Part shown: positions 24,901 through 36,900 of the stretch, in pieces | Position numbering within the stretch: position 1 is the stretch's first letter | Layout of the letters: each line of letters starts with the position of its first letter | Origin: Ophthalmolycus amberensis | Lineage: Eukaryota; Chordata; Actinopteri; Perciformes; Zoarcidae | Length of the DNA stretch: 64,000 bases | Direction of reading: 5' to 3' | Assembly: GCA_024529925.1 (NCBI GenBank) | Contig: JAFEUB010001051.1 | Coordinates: forward strand, 862,501 to 926,500 | The notes under the pieces: generated by a model | The model's database searches: none | What the model was told of the DNA's origin: nothing | Seen by the model: the letters and a program-made list of their open reading frames with translations, nothing else | Position numbers and translations under genes: made by a program

Positions 24901-27900
24901 ATTGACTGGTATGTGAATGTATAGTTGGTGAACGGCTGTAGTGTGTCTATGTACGCGTGTGTCCTTTAGTGTTGTTTGGCTCAGGAAAGGTTACCCCACC
25001 ATCAGCCGTCATCTCTGATTGCTTTATGGTGTGCGCCGTCACGAAGGCTTCTCATATCAATCCAAGAGTGGGCATGCCTTGAGCTTATAATCAACGACCG
25101 GATCAAAGGGAGACATTTACCCCCCCCCCCCCCAATTTGAGAACTTTGGTTTCATATTCATGGCAGATGTTGGCAGAACCTTAAAAAGAAATTTCTAAAT
25201 CGCCAGAACGCAGGACTTCTAATAACCTATTTCTGCTTACTTCCACGGGCTGTTTGCAGCCTTCTCTTTCATTATTCCACTTTTTAATCAGCAATTATTA
25301 AGCTTGAAAAATACAATGCAAGATAAAGGTGGCATGAAAATGATGGACTGGGAGCAGAATTGGGACTTGAAACTGCTCCTGATACCCGCTGCCCTTAATA
25401 CTTTCCACAATATCTTCAAACCACTGCGAGGCTGTGCAGAGAGAGAGAGAGAGAGAGTCTGCATTCTTCTCGGCTTGTTCTTTTCAAAACAGTCCCTCAA
25501 TAACGGATGGCGTTACGGACCTATGCTGAGTTACAAATGAAACACGCCGTAAGTCATTGGAGCAGACTAATAGTGTTTTTTCGCGTGGGCTCGTATATAC
25601 GTAGGATTGTACATGTGCGTCCCGAGTACCGAATATAGTGTTACACTGAACATTCGGGGGTAGACTTTGTTCCACTGTGGGCAAGTTGTGGCTTATTTCG
25701 TCTGTGCCATTCCTCCTGCGGTTCATCTACTCATTCAGCACCCCCCCCCCCCCTCACCCGACAACACTCTCATCTTCAGCACTGACAGCGACTGCATGAG
25801 ACAGAGGGGATGGGAGTTAATTTGATCCAGAATTAAGGAACGAGTCCCATTCAAACGCAGACATGTCATGGAAAGCCTCGGCTGTGTTGGAACACCGGCA
25901 CGTTTGTCACAGGATGATCTAAGCATAAGGCTTACTCGTAGGAAAGGAATGCGTGATATGTGTGGCACCGAGATCCAGTACCTCATTCAATGGTTTGACA
26001 GGTCACATCAAATTTGTCGACAATAGATCTGTTTTGAATTTCCTCCGAAATGGTGTGTGCTTTTCTGCAAAAGTGTTCAGTCTTCAGGGGCATGGAGTTA
26101 AAGTTTCCTTCACGCGCGCATGCACGCACGTACCTCCTAATGGTGTGCACCAGGCTGTGACTGGGCAATTGCCAAAACGGCAACACACACCATCTCTCAC
26201 TCTCTCACACACACTTTGATTCAAAGTCCTTTCAGCAAAACAGAAACATGTAAAAAAAAAAGTGGGGGGAAAGAAGATGAGCATATTTAACGTAGTGTAA
26301 ACACAAGCTGTGACTAAGCACATGCACACGCACACGCACACACACACACACTGTTTGGAAGTCGCCAGCAGTCCTTCAAGCCCATTTTCCAGAGTGATAA
26401 TATCTTACAGCCACGTAGGAAATTTTCAGTATGTGCGTGAAGAAAGCGCCTCTGAGGCCTCTGCGACCCTAACGGCGAATGAAAACTGCCCACTCGGACA
26501 CGATTATCCCGTGCGTTGCTACGAACCCGCACCTGCAAAAAACAACAAAAGGAAATGGCTACCACTGTAAAGAAAAAGAAGTACAGTGCAGCAAGACAAA
26601 TGCTCATGAAAAAATAACAGATGACTCAAAGAAGACTTGAGTCGTGCATTTGCCTGTGGACGTCTGATAGAGGAGCAGCCTGAGAACAATACCGGCATCT
26701 TCCAGACATCACGCGTATAGGCGATCAGTGAGATGTCAAGACGGAGAATAAGAAAAAAAAAAAAAAAAGACATTTTCCCCTCCAATCAAACTTCATTTAG
26801 TGCAGAGAGGGAGACAGAAAACGTGCAGTGTAGCTAAGAGGACCAGGCTCATAGTGAAACCACCTGTTGCGAGGCCCCGGTGCCGCGAGGGCCGCCGTCT
26901 GAGGCCCGTGGCCTAACTACAGGACACCGCTCTGACAGCTCCTGTGCCATCCTGGCTCTCCCGGCGGGGGCCCTCTCTCTCCTCTGGACTAATGGAGACG
27001 ACATCTATGGAATGAAGCGCGCATGGCAGCTGGGGATTAAGTGAGCATTACGCCCGTGGCTCGACGCCGCACGCTGCGGTTTGACGCTGTAACGCTCCTG
27101 GGCACCAAATGTGGGAAGCATTACCGGCTCTCTCGGCCCCACTATGCGTGCCCACTGCCTGGCTCGGTTGGTGGGGGGGATGAGGAAGGCTCATGGTGGG
27201 CAGCTGGGGAGGCGTAGGACGCTTTCCACACCGTCAGCCGTTATTACCCCAACACCGAGTAAAAGGACGAGGGAGCGTTGCTGCTCATAATGACAAAAAT
27301 GCAGAAGCCCGGGGTAGAGAGTGGGACTGCTCTGCCTGCTTATTGCTCACATAATACAATGAAACATGCTAGACTGTTGAGGGAAAATGTGCCCACATTT
27401 TATGGAGACAGAAGTTGAGCCATGTCTTTGAGGGCCAACATAATGTACTGTAAAACGCCAAGAAGAATCAGGAGAGGAGAGGAATCAATAGAAGAATCAG
27501 AAGAGGAAAGGAATCAGGAGAGGAATTGGGAGGGGAAAGGAGATGAACCAATAGGGGAGAGAAGAGGGACCACGAGACAAGAGGAGAATTCTGAAAGGCT
27601 AGCAAGTGAAAAGAAGGAAGGGGACATACCACGACAGACAGGCGTGTGTGCTTCAAATGATCCCTCCGCACAACTGTTAACAGACATCTGTGAAAATGAT
27701 TTCGGTACTGTAGTAAAAGTGGGCTCCATGGCTGATCTCAGAATATTTGATCGTATCAAATGTCTAACCGTTTCTGGAAGAGGTCACGACAGTGTAAACA
27801 CAAAGTGCATGACCCAACACCCGGACTTCAGGGAAGCTTCAGTCAAGAGTTCAATGTAGCCGAAAGGCAAAGTTCGTATAGGTCTGCCATTTGAAATGTA

Positions 27901-30900
27901 CGTGTGGCAGTCCACGGTGGTGAACCCATTAGAGTGTTATCTGGGGAGAACACATTCTGGGAGTAGTTTCCACGGCCCCCGCGCTAAGCATTTGGAAAGT
28001 GGTACCCGACCCAAGTGTTACGGGCTTATACGGTGGAACAGCGCTCTAGACCTTTGGCTGCGAGAGGTCCATTTGTGTCAAACGCTATTTGCTTTTCCCC
28101 TCCGTCTTATCCCACAGCTCTTTGGGCTGAGGAATGTCTCGTCTCAAAACGATGCCTGATGTGTTGGCAAAAAAAAACAAAAAAACAAAAACACGTACGC
28201 ACACACACAAGTACTTCTGATTTTACTGGAGTCCTTGAAGCCACTATCAACATGCCAAAGGGGCCCTCTGAGGGCCAAAAGTCCTGTAATACCTGCTTGT
28301 CTCATCAGTCTGATGCTCAGATGGGGAAGAGGCTCTACGACAAAATCGCATTCAAGGAACTTACACGTCTCTTTTTAGACTCTATAAACAACTACAATGT
28401 TTGGTGCTAATAGAGATTTTTTCCGTCATGAGTCCCATACCCAAACATGCGTATCAGCCAAAACAGAGTACCGAATCGATTCCACTGTGTAAAACAATAA
28501 CTATGTATCCTGTATTGATGTATGATTGCTATCATTGCTGCATGGCCTCACTTGACTTAAACCCTTTGTAAAACATGAATAAATGCGTACAGAGAATGAA
28601 TGTCATAGAACCTCTTTTTATCTAGTTTGACAGATTTTCCAGCGTAAAATATTGCCAAATTGCTGATATTTTGCCAGCTCTGGCTAACATTACGCTCTCC
28701 CTATTGCGCATGTGCGACTCTTACGAAAGATGAGAAAGAAGCGAGATGGCTCTTTCGCACCGATGCAGATGATCTTTTTTTTTTCCCGGATGAGTGAGCC
28801 GGCTCGCTTCCGTCTCGGAGCTTCATTCACGTGTGCGGTACTGATCGGTGTAAGGACTTTGGTAGCGAGTGTAACGTGTTGCTGTTGTTCCTGTTCCTGT
28901 GTAGAGTAATTGAGCCGATAGATAATATGATATTGAGGTATTGGGTCGGTGAGTAGACTCGCATGCTCGCAGGTACCTGATCCAGCATTTCAGGCTGTAC
29001 TGGAGGCATTTCCATATCGGAACAACTCGAGTTGCTAATACTGATTAAAGCACCCCTCCATAAAAATGTGTATCGTTTCAATCTACAGATGTTTGGACAC
29101 AGACGGGGGGAAAAACTGACTAACAAACCTAACCTTGAACCGGCAGCCTGATGGTCTCCTGTCATTTTGGAAATCGAGCATTTTTTGTTTCAGTGAAATA
29201 ACACTTTAACCATTTTATTTCCATTACTTGGACATAATTGGAATGAGAGGGGCTGATGAATATTCCAGCCCCGGCTCGTTCAGCTTTAACTGATTTGGAG
29301 CTACTTGCTTGCCTTCCATCCATCCACCTTTCTCTTTGGATATTCAGTGTGTGACTATTGAGATTATGTTAATGATGTGTCACCGTGCATATGCGCCCAT
29401 GTCACAGTCAGTGTTTGGATTTTCTTGTGACTCGAGCTGAGTGCACCTACAGATCACTGGAAAAACAGATGTCTTTGTACGTCTTCTATACTAAAGAAAA
29501 GTGCCCTGGGTGTCAAAACTGCTCTTAATTCTCCGTACAGAGTTAAAAGTCTCAAAGCACTGCTTCCTAGAAAGACCCGATAAGAAGGCATCATGGGATG
29601 CAGTTTTCCTCCTCCTAGGTCTGATTCTCCAGTCTGCTGGCTCTAAAAGCTATCAACATCTGAGCACAGGGATCTGCTCTCCCCCCCCCCCCCACACCCA
29701 CCCAGTAGTGCTCCAGGATCGCTTTTGGCCAAGGACCTTACAGACATTGCATCACTGAGAGGTATGAAGGGAAAACGAACCAAAAACTAAGGACAACAAC
29801 TGTCCCCCCTCCCCCCCCTCCCACCGCCTCTTTTATTTCCCCATGCAACCTCAGTAGCATTGCAAAAGCATCTGTAAGTTCTAGGATTTCAAACTTTTAG
29901 GGACGGGCCAACTCTAAATCACACAACCACATCCAACAGGCTGAAAAGCCATGCAGCAAGTACTCGCATAGAGAAGATGTTATTATAACTTACACTATTT
30001 CTTTTTTCTCTCTCTCTTCTCTTCCTCCTGAGGTTCTCTGATTTCAGTTAAACCTCGTTCTGGGCTGCTGGAGTCGAGAAATGCTGCTAACCCGCTAGAG
30101 CGCTGGATGTTGTTTGGGTACCGAGGAGGAAGAGGAGAGGCTGAGGTCATTGACCTCACGGAGGAGGCAGGGTGACAGTAAGGGCAAGCCTGAAGGGGAC
30201 AGAGAGGAGTGGAAAAAACGGACTGGTGTTTGGCATGGTTCGGCCTTGGGAAGTGACCCTGATTGAGCTTGGCAGACATGGCTCAAACTACGTATTTATA
30301 AACTCGCGTGTGCACTGGATATCCTGCGAAATCTGGAGTCTGAACGTTGTAGTGTGCAAAGGAGAGTTCACCTCTCGACCTCAACCTCTGAATACAGACC
30401 GAATGGGACGCAGAGAGGGAGACGGAGAGAGACAGAGGGAGATGTAAAGAGACAGAAACGAAAGAAAAAACGGCAGACGGGCAGACAGAGGATTTGTGTA
30501 CGAGCCAGCCGGTACGGCCTGTGGTCCTCCAGCGGGACGATACCTTGTGATTTGTCGGGAAAAACGACAGAGGTAATAAAATCATGATGGGGAGCATTTT
30601 CTGTACAAGACACAGAATTGGAAGCAGCTCTCTGGAAAGGGCTGCAGAACCAAAGCGGCCCACGGTAATTGTCATTAACTCTGACCGGGACCACATCAAC
30701 GATGCCGGCGCCGGAGCCGGACCTCCAGGACAAAGCGTGCAAAAAACAAAACCAAACCCATCCAGAGCTGTTCTCGAAGACTTCTGCAAGCCCACAGCGG
30801 AGGCAGAACAGGGTAACTACTATATTCTGCAAATCCTCGACGAGATCTGCCAGTGGACTCACGCCGTCAGCAAGAGGGCAAAAATAGCACACCGTAGGCT

Positions 30901-33900
30901 TCTGCACCGCTACAGGACTACTCCTCGTGTTTTTCACATGCGAGTCCAAGTTGAATGAGTTAGAGGGAACACGTCAAGTACATTCTGAAAAGCAGATAAC
31001 TATTTGTCAGGGTTGATAATGTCTTCGTAATGTGGCACACGCTATGAAGGCTGGACTATGAAGGAGGGGCTAAGGGGATTAACGGAGAGGATTCATGTAA
31101 ATCTAACACAATCCTGGCCCACTGTCCAAACTGTTCATTCATCAAAGGGACAGCTGCATCAGGAGGGAGCAGAGGGCAGAAGGAAGAGAAAGGAGGCAAC
31201 GTCTCTCACCTAGCTGGAATCCGCTACTATAGTCAGCGTCCTCTGGTGATGAGAAGGGAAAGAAAGGAGAAGCCAGAAGAGAGGCACAACATCATGTTAA
31301 AGAGAATAGTCAGACATGAGAGCAACAGGCACCTACCCCTTGAACCACGAAGACACACACACACAAGAGAAAACACACACACAGGTACAATCAACGAGAC
31401 AGACATCTGACGAGATGTTTGGTGTTATTTATGGAGGAGCGTCAGTTAATTAAGTCCTCTTTGTGCAGAGTGATAGCCAGTGATGTAGTGTTGAATAAGA
31501 AGAGAGGTTGACTACATTCTAAACTAGTGATTCTCAAAGTGGGGTCCAGAGGTCTGTCAAAGGAGGTTCAGATTCATTGATTTAAAGTATAACTAGGATA
31601 AATAATGAAACTTTTCCCCCACCGGTTTTCACAGAAATCCTGGCAAAACTTTTCTTGACCCGTTCTTAAACCAAACACGAAATGCAAAACAGTCTAAATC
31701 AAACGTTTTTTTGCCAATAAAGTGTGAACTCTCCGCTGTGTTTGAGGGAAGAAGTTGACCGTCTGATGCGCCCCTTTAAGAGCGATTAGCTTTGACATGA
31801 GGAGACGGGCCAAATGAAAACAAGGAGGATGGAGAGCAGAGGTGAGAGGTGGACCTCTGGTTACGCACAGACATTATGAAGGTGAACCAATCACACAAAT
31901 GGTTTTACTGTTTGCGTTTCGCAACGCTATTAGTCAGTAACGTCCTATTGAATGGGAGACAGGTAGTACCTTCGATCTCCTCGACTGTGAGAGCAATGGA
32001 AGCAAGGAATGGAAGTGAGTCACGGTTAGAGCAATTGCTGGATTACACAGAGTAAGTTGAGGGAACGGGGATGAGAGAATAAAGAAGAAGAAGAGGACAC
32101 CTACCAAACTCTACAGCCACATCGTCTTAGAAAAGCAAAACAAAAGACAAACAAAGGACAAAGAGAAGAGTCAACATCCTAATGTCTCGTGTCAAATACT
32201 GGAATTTGAGCCACAGTGACAGTAAGCTAGTTTGTGTCTCGCTGTTATAAACTAAACTAGTACGCAATACTGTGACAAATTCGTATTGAAATACCTCCGA
32301 ATTATATTTCATTGTGTAATGTTGCTACATTAATTTAACCAGAAAATACCAGCTCAAGGTGCACTTACTAGCTTTCAACTGATTTTAAACTGCAACTCAT
32401 GGTCTTCATCAGTGGGTCAAGTATGCTCAGCTGTCATGACACGGACAAAGTGTGTAAACTCCGGACCCCCAAACCCAAGTTACGTGATAACAACCGAGTG
32501 AACTCCATTCACTGATGAAGACCAAGAGATGCAGCTGAAAGCTCGTAACTGGACCTTATGTTCAGATGTTTTTGAGCGAACTCGAATATCAAACTATAAA
32601 GGCCTTCACACATTGGGGGCGTGACGTATAAACAACACGAAAATGCGAAATACTCACCCGAGAATATTCCGCATTAAAACTATCCATACTGGCAGCGATG
32701 TGAATTTTCAACAATTGCAACATTCCAATTTACGGCGTGTAAAGGCCTTTAGACTGGACTTGTACCTTCTACCAAACAACATTTCTCGTTACTATTTAGC
32801 TACAAGGCATTGACATCCATTGTTACCTAGTGAGACACAGTCTGTGGGATATGTCTGTGGTGCAGCCACTGTGACTACACAGAAAGAAACATATTTACAT
32901 TCAAAAGGGTTTAAGGTAGCATTTGAAATCACTCCAGATGTTTAAGAGTGCCATCCAAAACAGTTATAAAACGGCTTTATTGGTAGCCGACGCAGGACCA
33001 GTGTGTGTGTGTGTGTGTGCGGAAAAAAAATCCGTCAACGTGCTGCCCTGACTGAACTCTGGGAGGCTTTTCATCTGGTGCCTATCTGCCACAGGAATGG
33101 TTTGCATTTTGCCTAATGGCCTCGTGGCCTTGTACAGCAGCATTCCAGGTCTAATGAAACACCGTGCGATTACGCTGCAGAAAGTGAGTCGGCATGGCAC
33201 GGCCTATCTGAGAAAGCTTAAATGGTCTTCTCTCAGAGAGCATCCCCCCCCCCCCCGCCGCCGCCGCCAGCCTAAAGAAATGTTGTGACACAGCAGCGGG
33301 ATGGAGCTCAGGTCCTGATCTGAGCTCCATCATTTACTGAGCGGTCAACCAGCGTACCAATCAGCTGCTACCCGGTCTTACTGGGTGCATCATGACCACC
33401 CCCGCCCCCCCATTTAGGGATGTATCACATGCCAAGGATTCACCACAAAGCATGGCAGAAGGGGTGAGATGAGGGTAGAGCTGGTATGACGGACAAAAAC
33501 AGGAAGTGTGGGTAGATGTAACATTTGTTTGAGGATATATCCACTTTATCAAACCTTGGGAAACATTTGAAGTAGTTTTGGCTGTCGTTTGTTTTGGTTA
33601 TCAATGCACTGTAATGGATAAGATCTGGAAATGTGATGATATTCGCAACTGGGTACCTAGCAGAAAGAAACAGGAACGGTCAGACAATCAAGTTGGGGGC
33701 TGGACTAAATAGTAGGTCATCATCAAATCAATCCTCGTTATTGTCCTCGTCATCATCACCACAAGAGTAAAAAAACGATCGTTTGAGTCATACTGCCTGT
33801 TAGAGAAATATGAAATTGTAGGTAGCTATACTGTCAGGGATTGTACTTTGTGGAGCAGTGTGCATAGTGTCAATCCTTCAGCTATCTCCTTGGCGAGGCA

Positions 33901-36900
33901 CGAGGAGACAAAGGAGTGACCCCGAGTCGGCACCCTTGTAAATGGCCCCGAGTTATGGAGCCGATGTCACCCTCGCAGCCAGCCAGCCAGCGCACACATG
34001 GCCTTCTCCTTGAACGAACTGGACGTTGTCACTCTCTCGCTTTATGTCTCTTTTTGTGACAAGTGGAATTTTCCAGATGACACAGAGTGAGAGCTTTGTC
34101 GTGCGTCTTTCGGCCCTCAAAATGCAGAGCTGATTATTCAAATCACTGACACGCGAGTGTGAGGTCTGCATTAAAAAGCTTGACTTTATAAATCACAAAA
34201 TGTGGGATACTCACGATGAAAATACGTGCAGGGAATGTTAACGTGAAGGGAATAATAACAAATGAATCTATAACACTTTAGGTGTGGTGCGTCTAACCTT
34301 TGTGAATAAAACGGAACTTTTCTGCTGCACCTTTTGCGCTTCTAAACAGGCTCCCGCGTCTGCGAAGAGTGAACTGACAAATGAAATGGACGGATAGACT
34401 GAACACGGGGGCCAGGTTCGGGGCCACTTAAGACCGACCTCTGGCGGCATTTCGAAAACGTCTCAGAGCGAGAGTGAGAGGGACGGCGCTGTAATGTATG
34501 GAGTGAGACGTGGAAAAGAACCCCCAAGGTGAGCGATAAGTGCGTCCACGTGTTTGGCAGACTGCGACCCGAACCAAACAATTAAGGAAGGGGTTTGCAT
34601 GTCGGAGACGGAGGAGCAGACATGCTGTAAGAAAGCCCAGAGAGACGTCCGTATGTTCAGAGAGATGAGGAGGCTGGAGGACGGCCAGGCATCGATGGAA
34701 GGGAGCCGGGGGGGTAAAACAAAAAAAGAAGGGAGGAGGCAGGTTTGACAACTAGAGATGTAAAATAGTTGATCTAACCCCTGTACCGAGTTAATAATTG
34801 ACTTAAACTGATGGCACTTTAAACATCAGTTTCATAACCGAGGTATGCGAGGTAAAGCGACGAGCGCAACGGCGAGGGGAGAGGGATTATTTATACCTCG
34901 GCGTAAATAGGACACGGTTAAGCAACTGCTCGCCGCAGCCGCTCGCTGGGACCCCCCTACTCAATCACCACCTCCGTCCTGCGCTCGGTAACAGCGGGGT
35001 CTCCGCGGTGTCCTTCAATGTTTGTGGGTCTCGCGTCCGATCATCAATCCGTCATTAGGTGCGAGCTTGTGAGCCCGTGTTTTGGCTGGAAGGTGTAAAG
35101 GCGCCGAGAGGTTTTCCAGAGGGTGAACCTCCTCCCCCTTTTTTTCTTCTTCGCATTAAAAAGCCGACCGCGTCAACACGTGGAGATCAGGCAAGAAAGT
35201 GGACAGAGCGGAGAGAGAGAGTCTGGCGGGAGAGTGAACCATGGAGCAGACAGGAAGGCAAATCCAGACACAACACTTCCTCTGATGACAGGCGTGAAGC
35301 AGCGCAACGGCTTTGGCCGGCTTTGGCGGCGGCCTCGGAATGGGGGGATGAGTCCTGAGTGACACCCCTAGCTTCCACCGCTTGTTTGTGCATCTAACCC
35401 TCCTAAACCCGCCCACCTGTCCTGTGCTGGGCCTATCACGGAGAGTGCATGCTTACATGATCGAAGGCTAGAGGTCCTCTGCAGCGGGAGGGTCGCAACA
35501 GGTCGCCGCAGTGCAAATCTCCTGAAAGAAAAGAGAGAGAGGATGGTGAAGAAAGAGAAAAAAAGGCACAATAAAACCCGTTTTCATGACCGCCTGGGGG
35601 ACAATAAACACTTCCTGCTACGCTTCGATATCCACCAGCTTCACGCGGTCAGCTGGTGAAAGGAAAGAAGGATTGAAGAGAGGAAGGATTGAAGAGAGGA
35701 AGGATAAACGCACTGTTGACAAAACTGTGGGGTGAAATGTTTACGTATGTTCTCTGTCTTATTTTGCTCTCCTCTCTCTCGTTCTTTTTTCTTTTTCTCC
35801 CCCCCTACTTTCCTCTGATGCTCGCCGACGTTGCCAAAAAATTGCCCCAAGCCTCCCGAGCTAGTGCGTCGCACATCAAGTGCGGCCGTCCGAGCGCGCA
35901 CACTGATGTGCCATTTTTCCCATCCGCTTGCCATCTAATGTGGATCCGTACCAGCGCTATCATTCGCTGTCATTACTCATTTCGGGGGCCAGGCATTGTG
36001 CGGAAATCCAGACCGTTGTTTTGGCAGCGTGGAGCGAGAGAAAGAGAAAAGAGGGTGAAAGTTGTGACAGCAAAGCAAAGAAGAGGCAATGGTAGCTGGG
36101 GTCGTCTCTTACCTCTCCTGGAACTGCTTGGACGGGATTAGGCCGGCGCGGGGATTGGCCTCCCCCTCGTGTTTGGCCTGCCACCAGGTCGCATCATCCT
36201 GGCTCATGATCTGAAGGACGGAGCCCCTCTTGAAGGCCAGTCCGGCCTCCTTGCATGGGATGGCTTTGTCCTCTTTAGGGTCGTAGTCAAAGAGCGCCTT
36301 CATGAACACCTGGACGTAGAGCAGGAAACAAAGAGCTGGAAAAAGCGACGCTTCACTGTAAACGACCTTTTCCCTTCCACTGCGTGGAGGGTGAGCTCTA
36401 AGGGGGGAAGCCACCGTGGCAAACACTGAAGGTGCTTCACCAGCGCTCGGGGCGATTATTCCAGAAAGGTCATTGCAATCAGAAGTTGAAACCTGCAACC
36501 GCGGGCCAAGTTGGTCCCTCTGTGTGGTTCCGTCAACACGCAGGCCCGGACTAAGCCCCGTCACCATCTTCCAAGTGTGGCGAGACTCAACCTCTCCTGA
36601 GTCAGAGGCTCCAGTTTGAATGGCTTTGTTCCACCCGCTGACACAATCTAATATCAGTACTCTTTCCACATTAAGGGAACAGGGGGAAAAGAAGTTGTTT
36701 TCTTTCTTTAAGGGAGTTGGTCTCATTTGCTTTGGCAGCGGGGGTGGACACAACTCATCAACACAAAGGAGGTTGGGACACTACGGTGGAAAAAATCTCC
36801 AACAACCCCCCCCCCCCCCCCCCGGTTGTGGGCGGCTAGCTGCGACCTGCGAGTACGTGGTGAGATGACATTTTTCGATGTCCTGTTGATTTAAAGAGCG

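Noticed and set aside
27422..27859. Plus-strand 145-codon frame in an mpp7 intron
   Set aside because: The first half is purine-rich low complexity (Glu/Arg), the second half has no recognisable domain, and there is no splice or start context.
30283..30958. Several long overlapping frames on both strands
   Set aside because: No domain, no supporting splice sites; consistent with chance open frames in a GC-rich intron.
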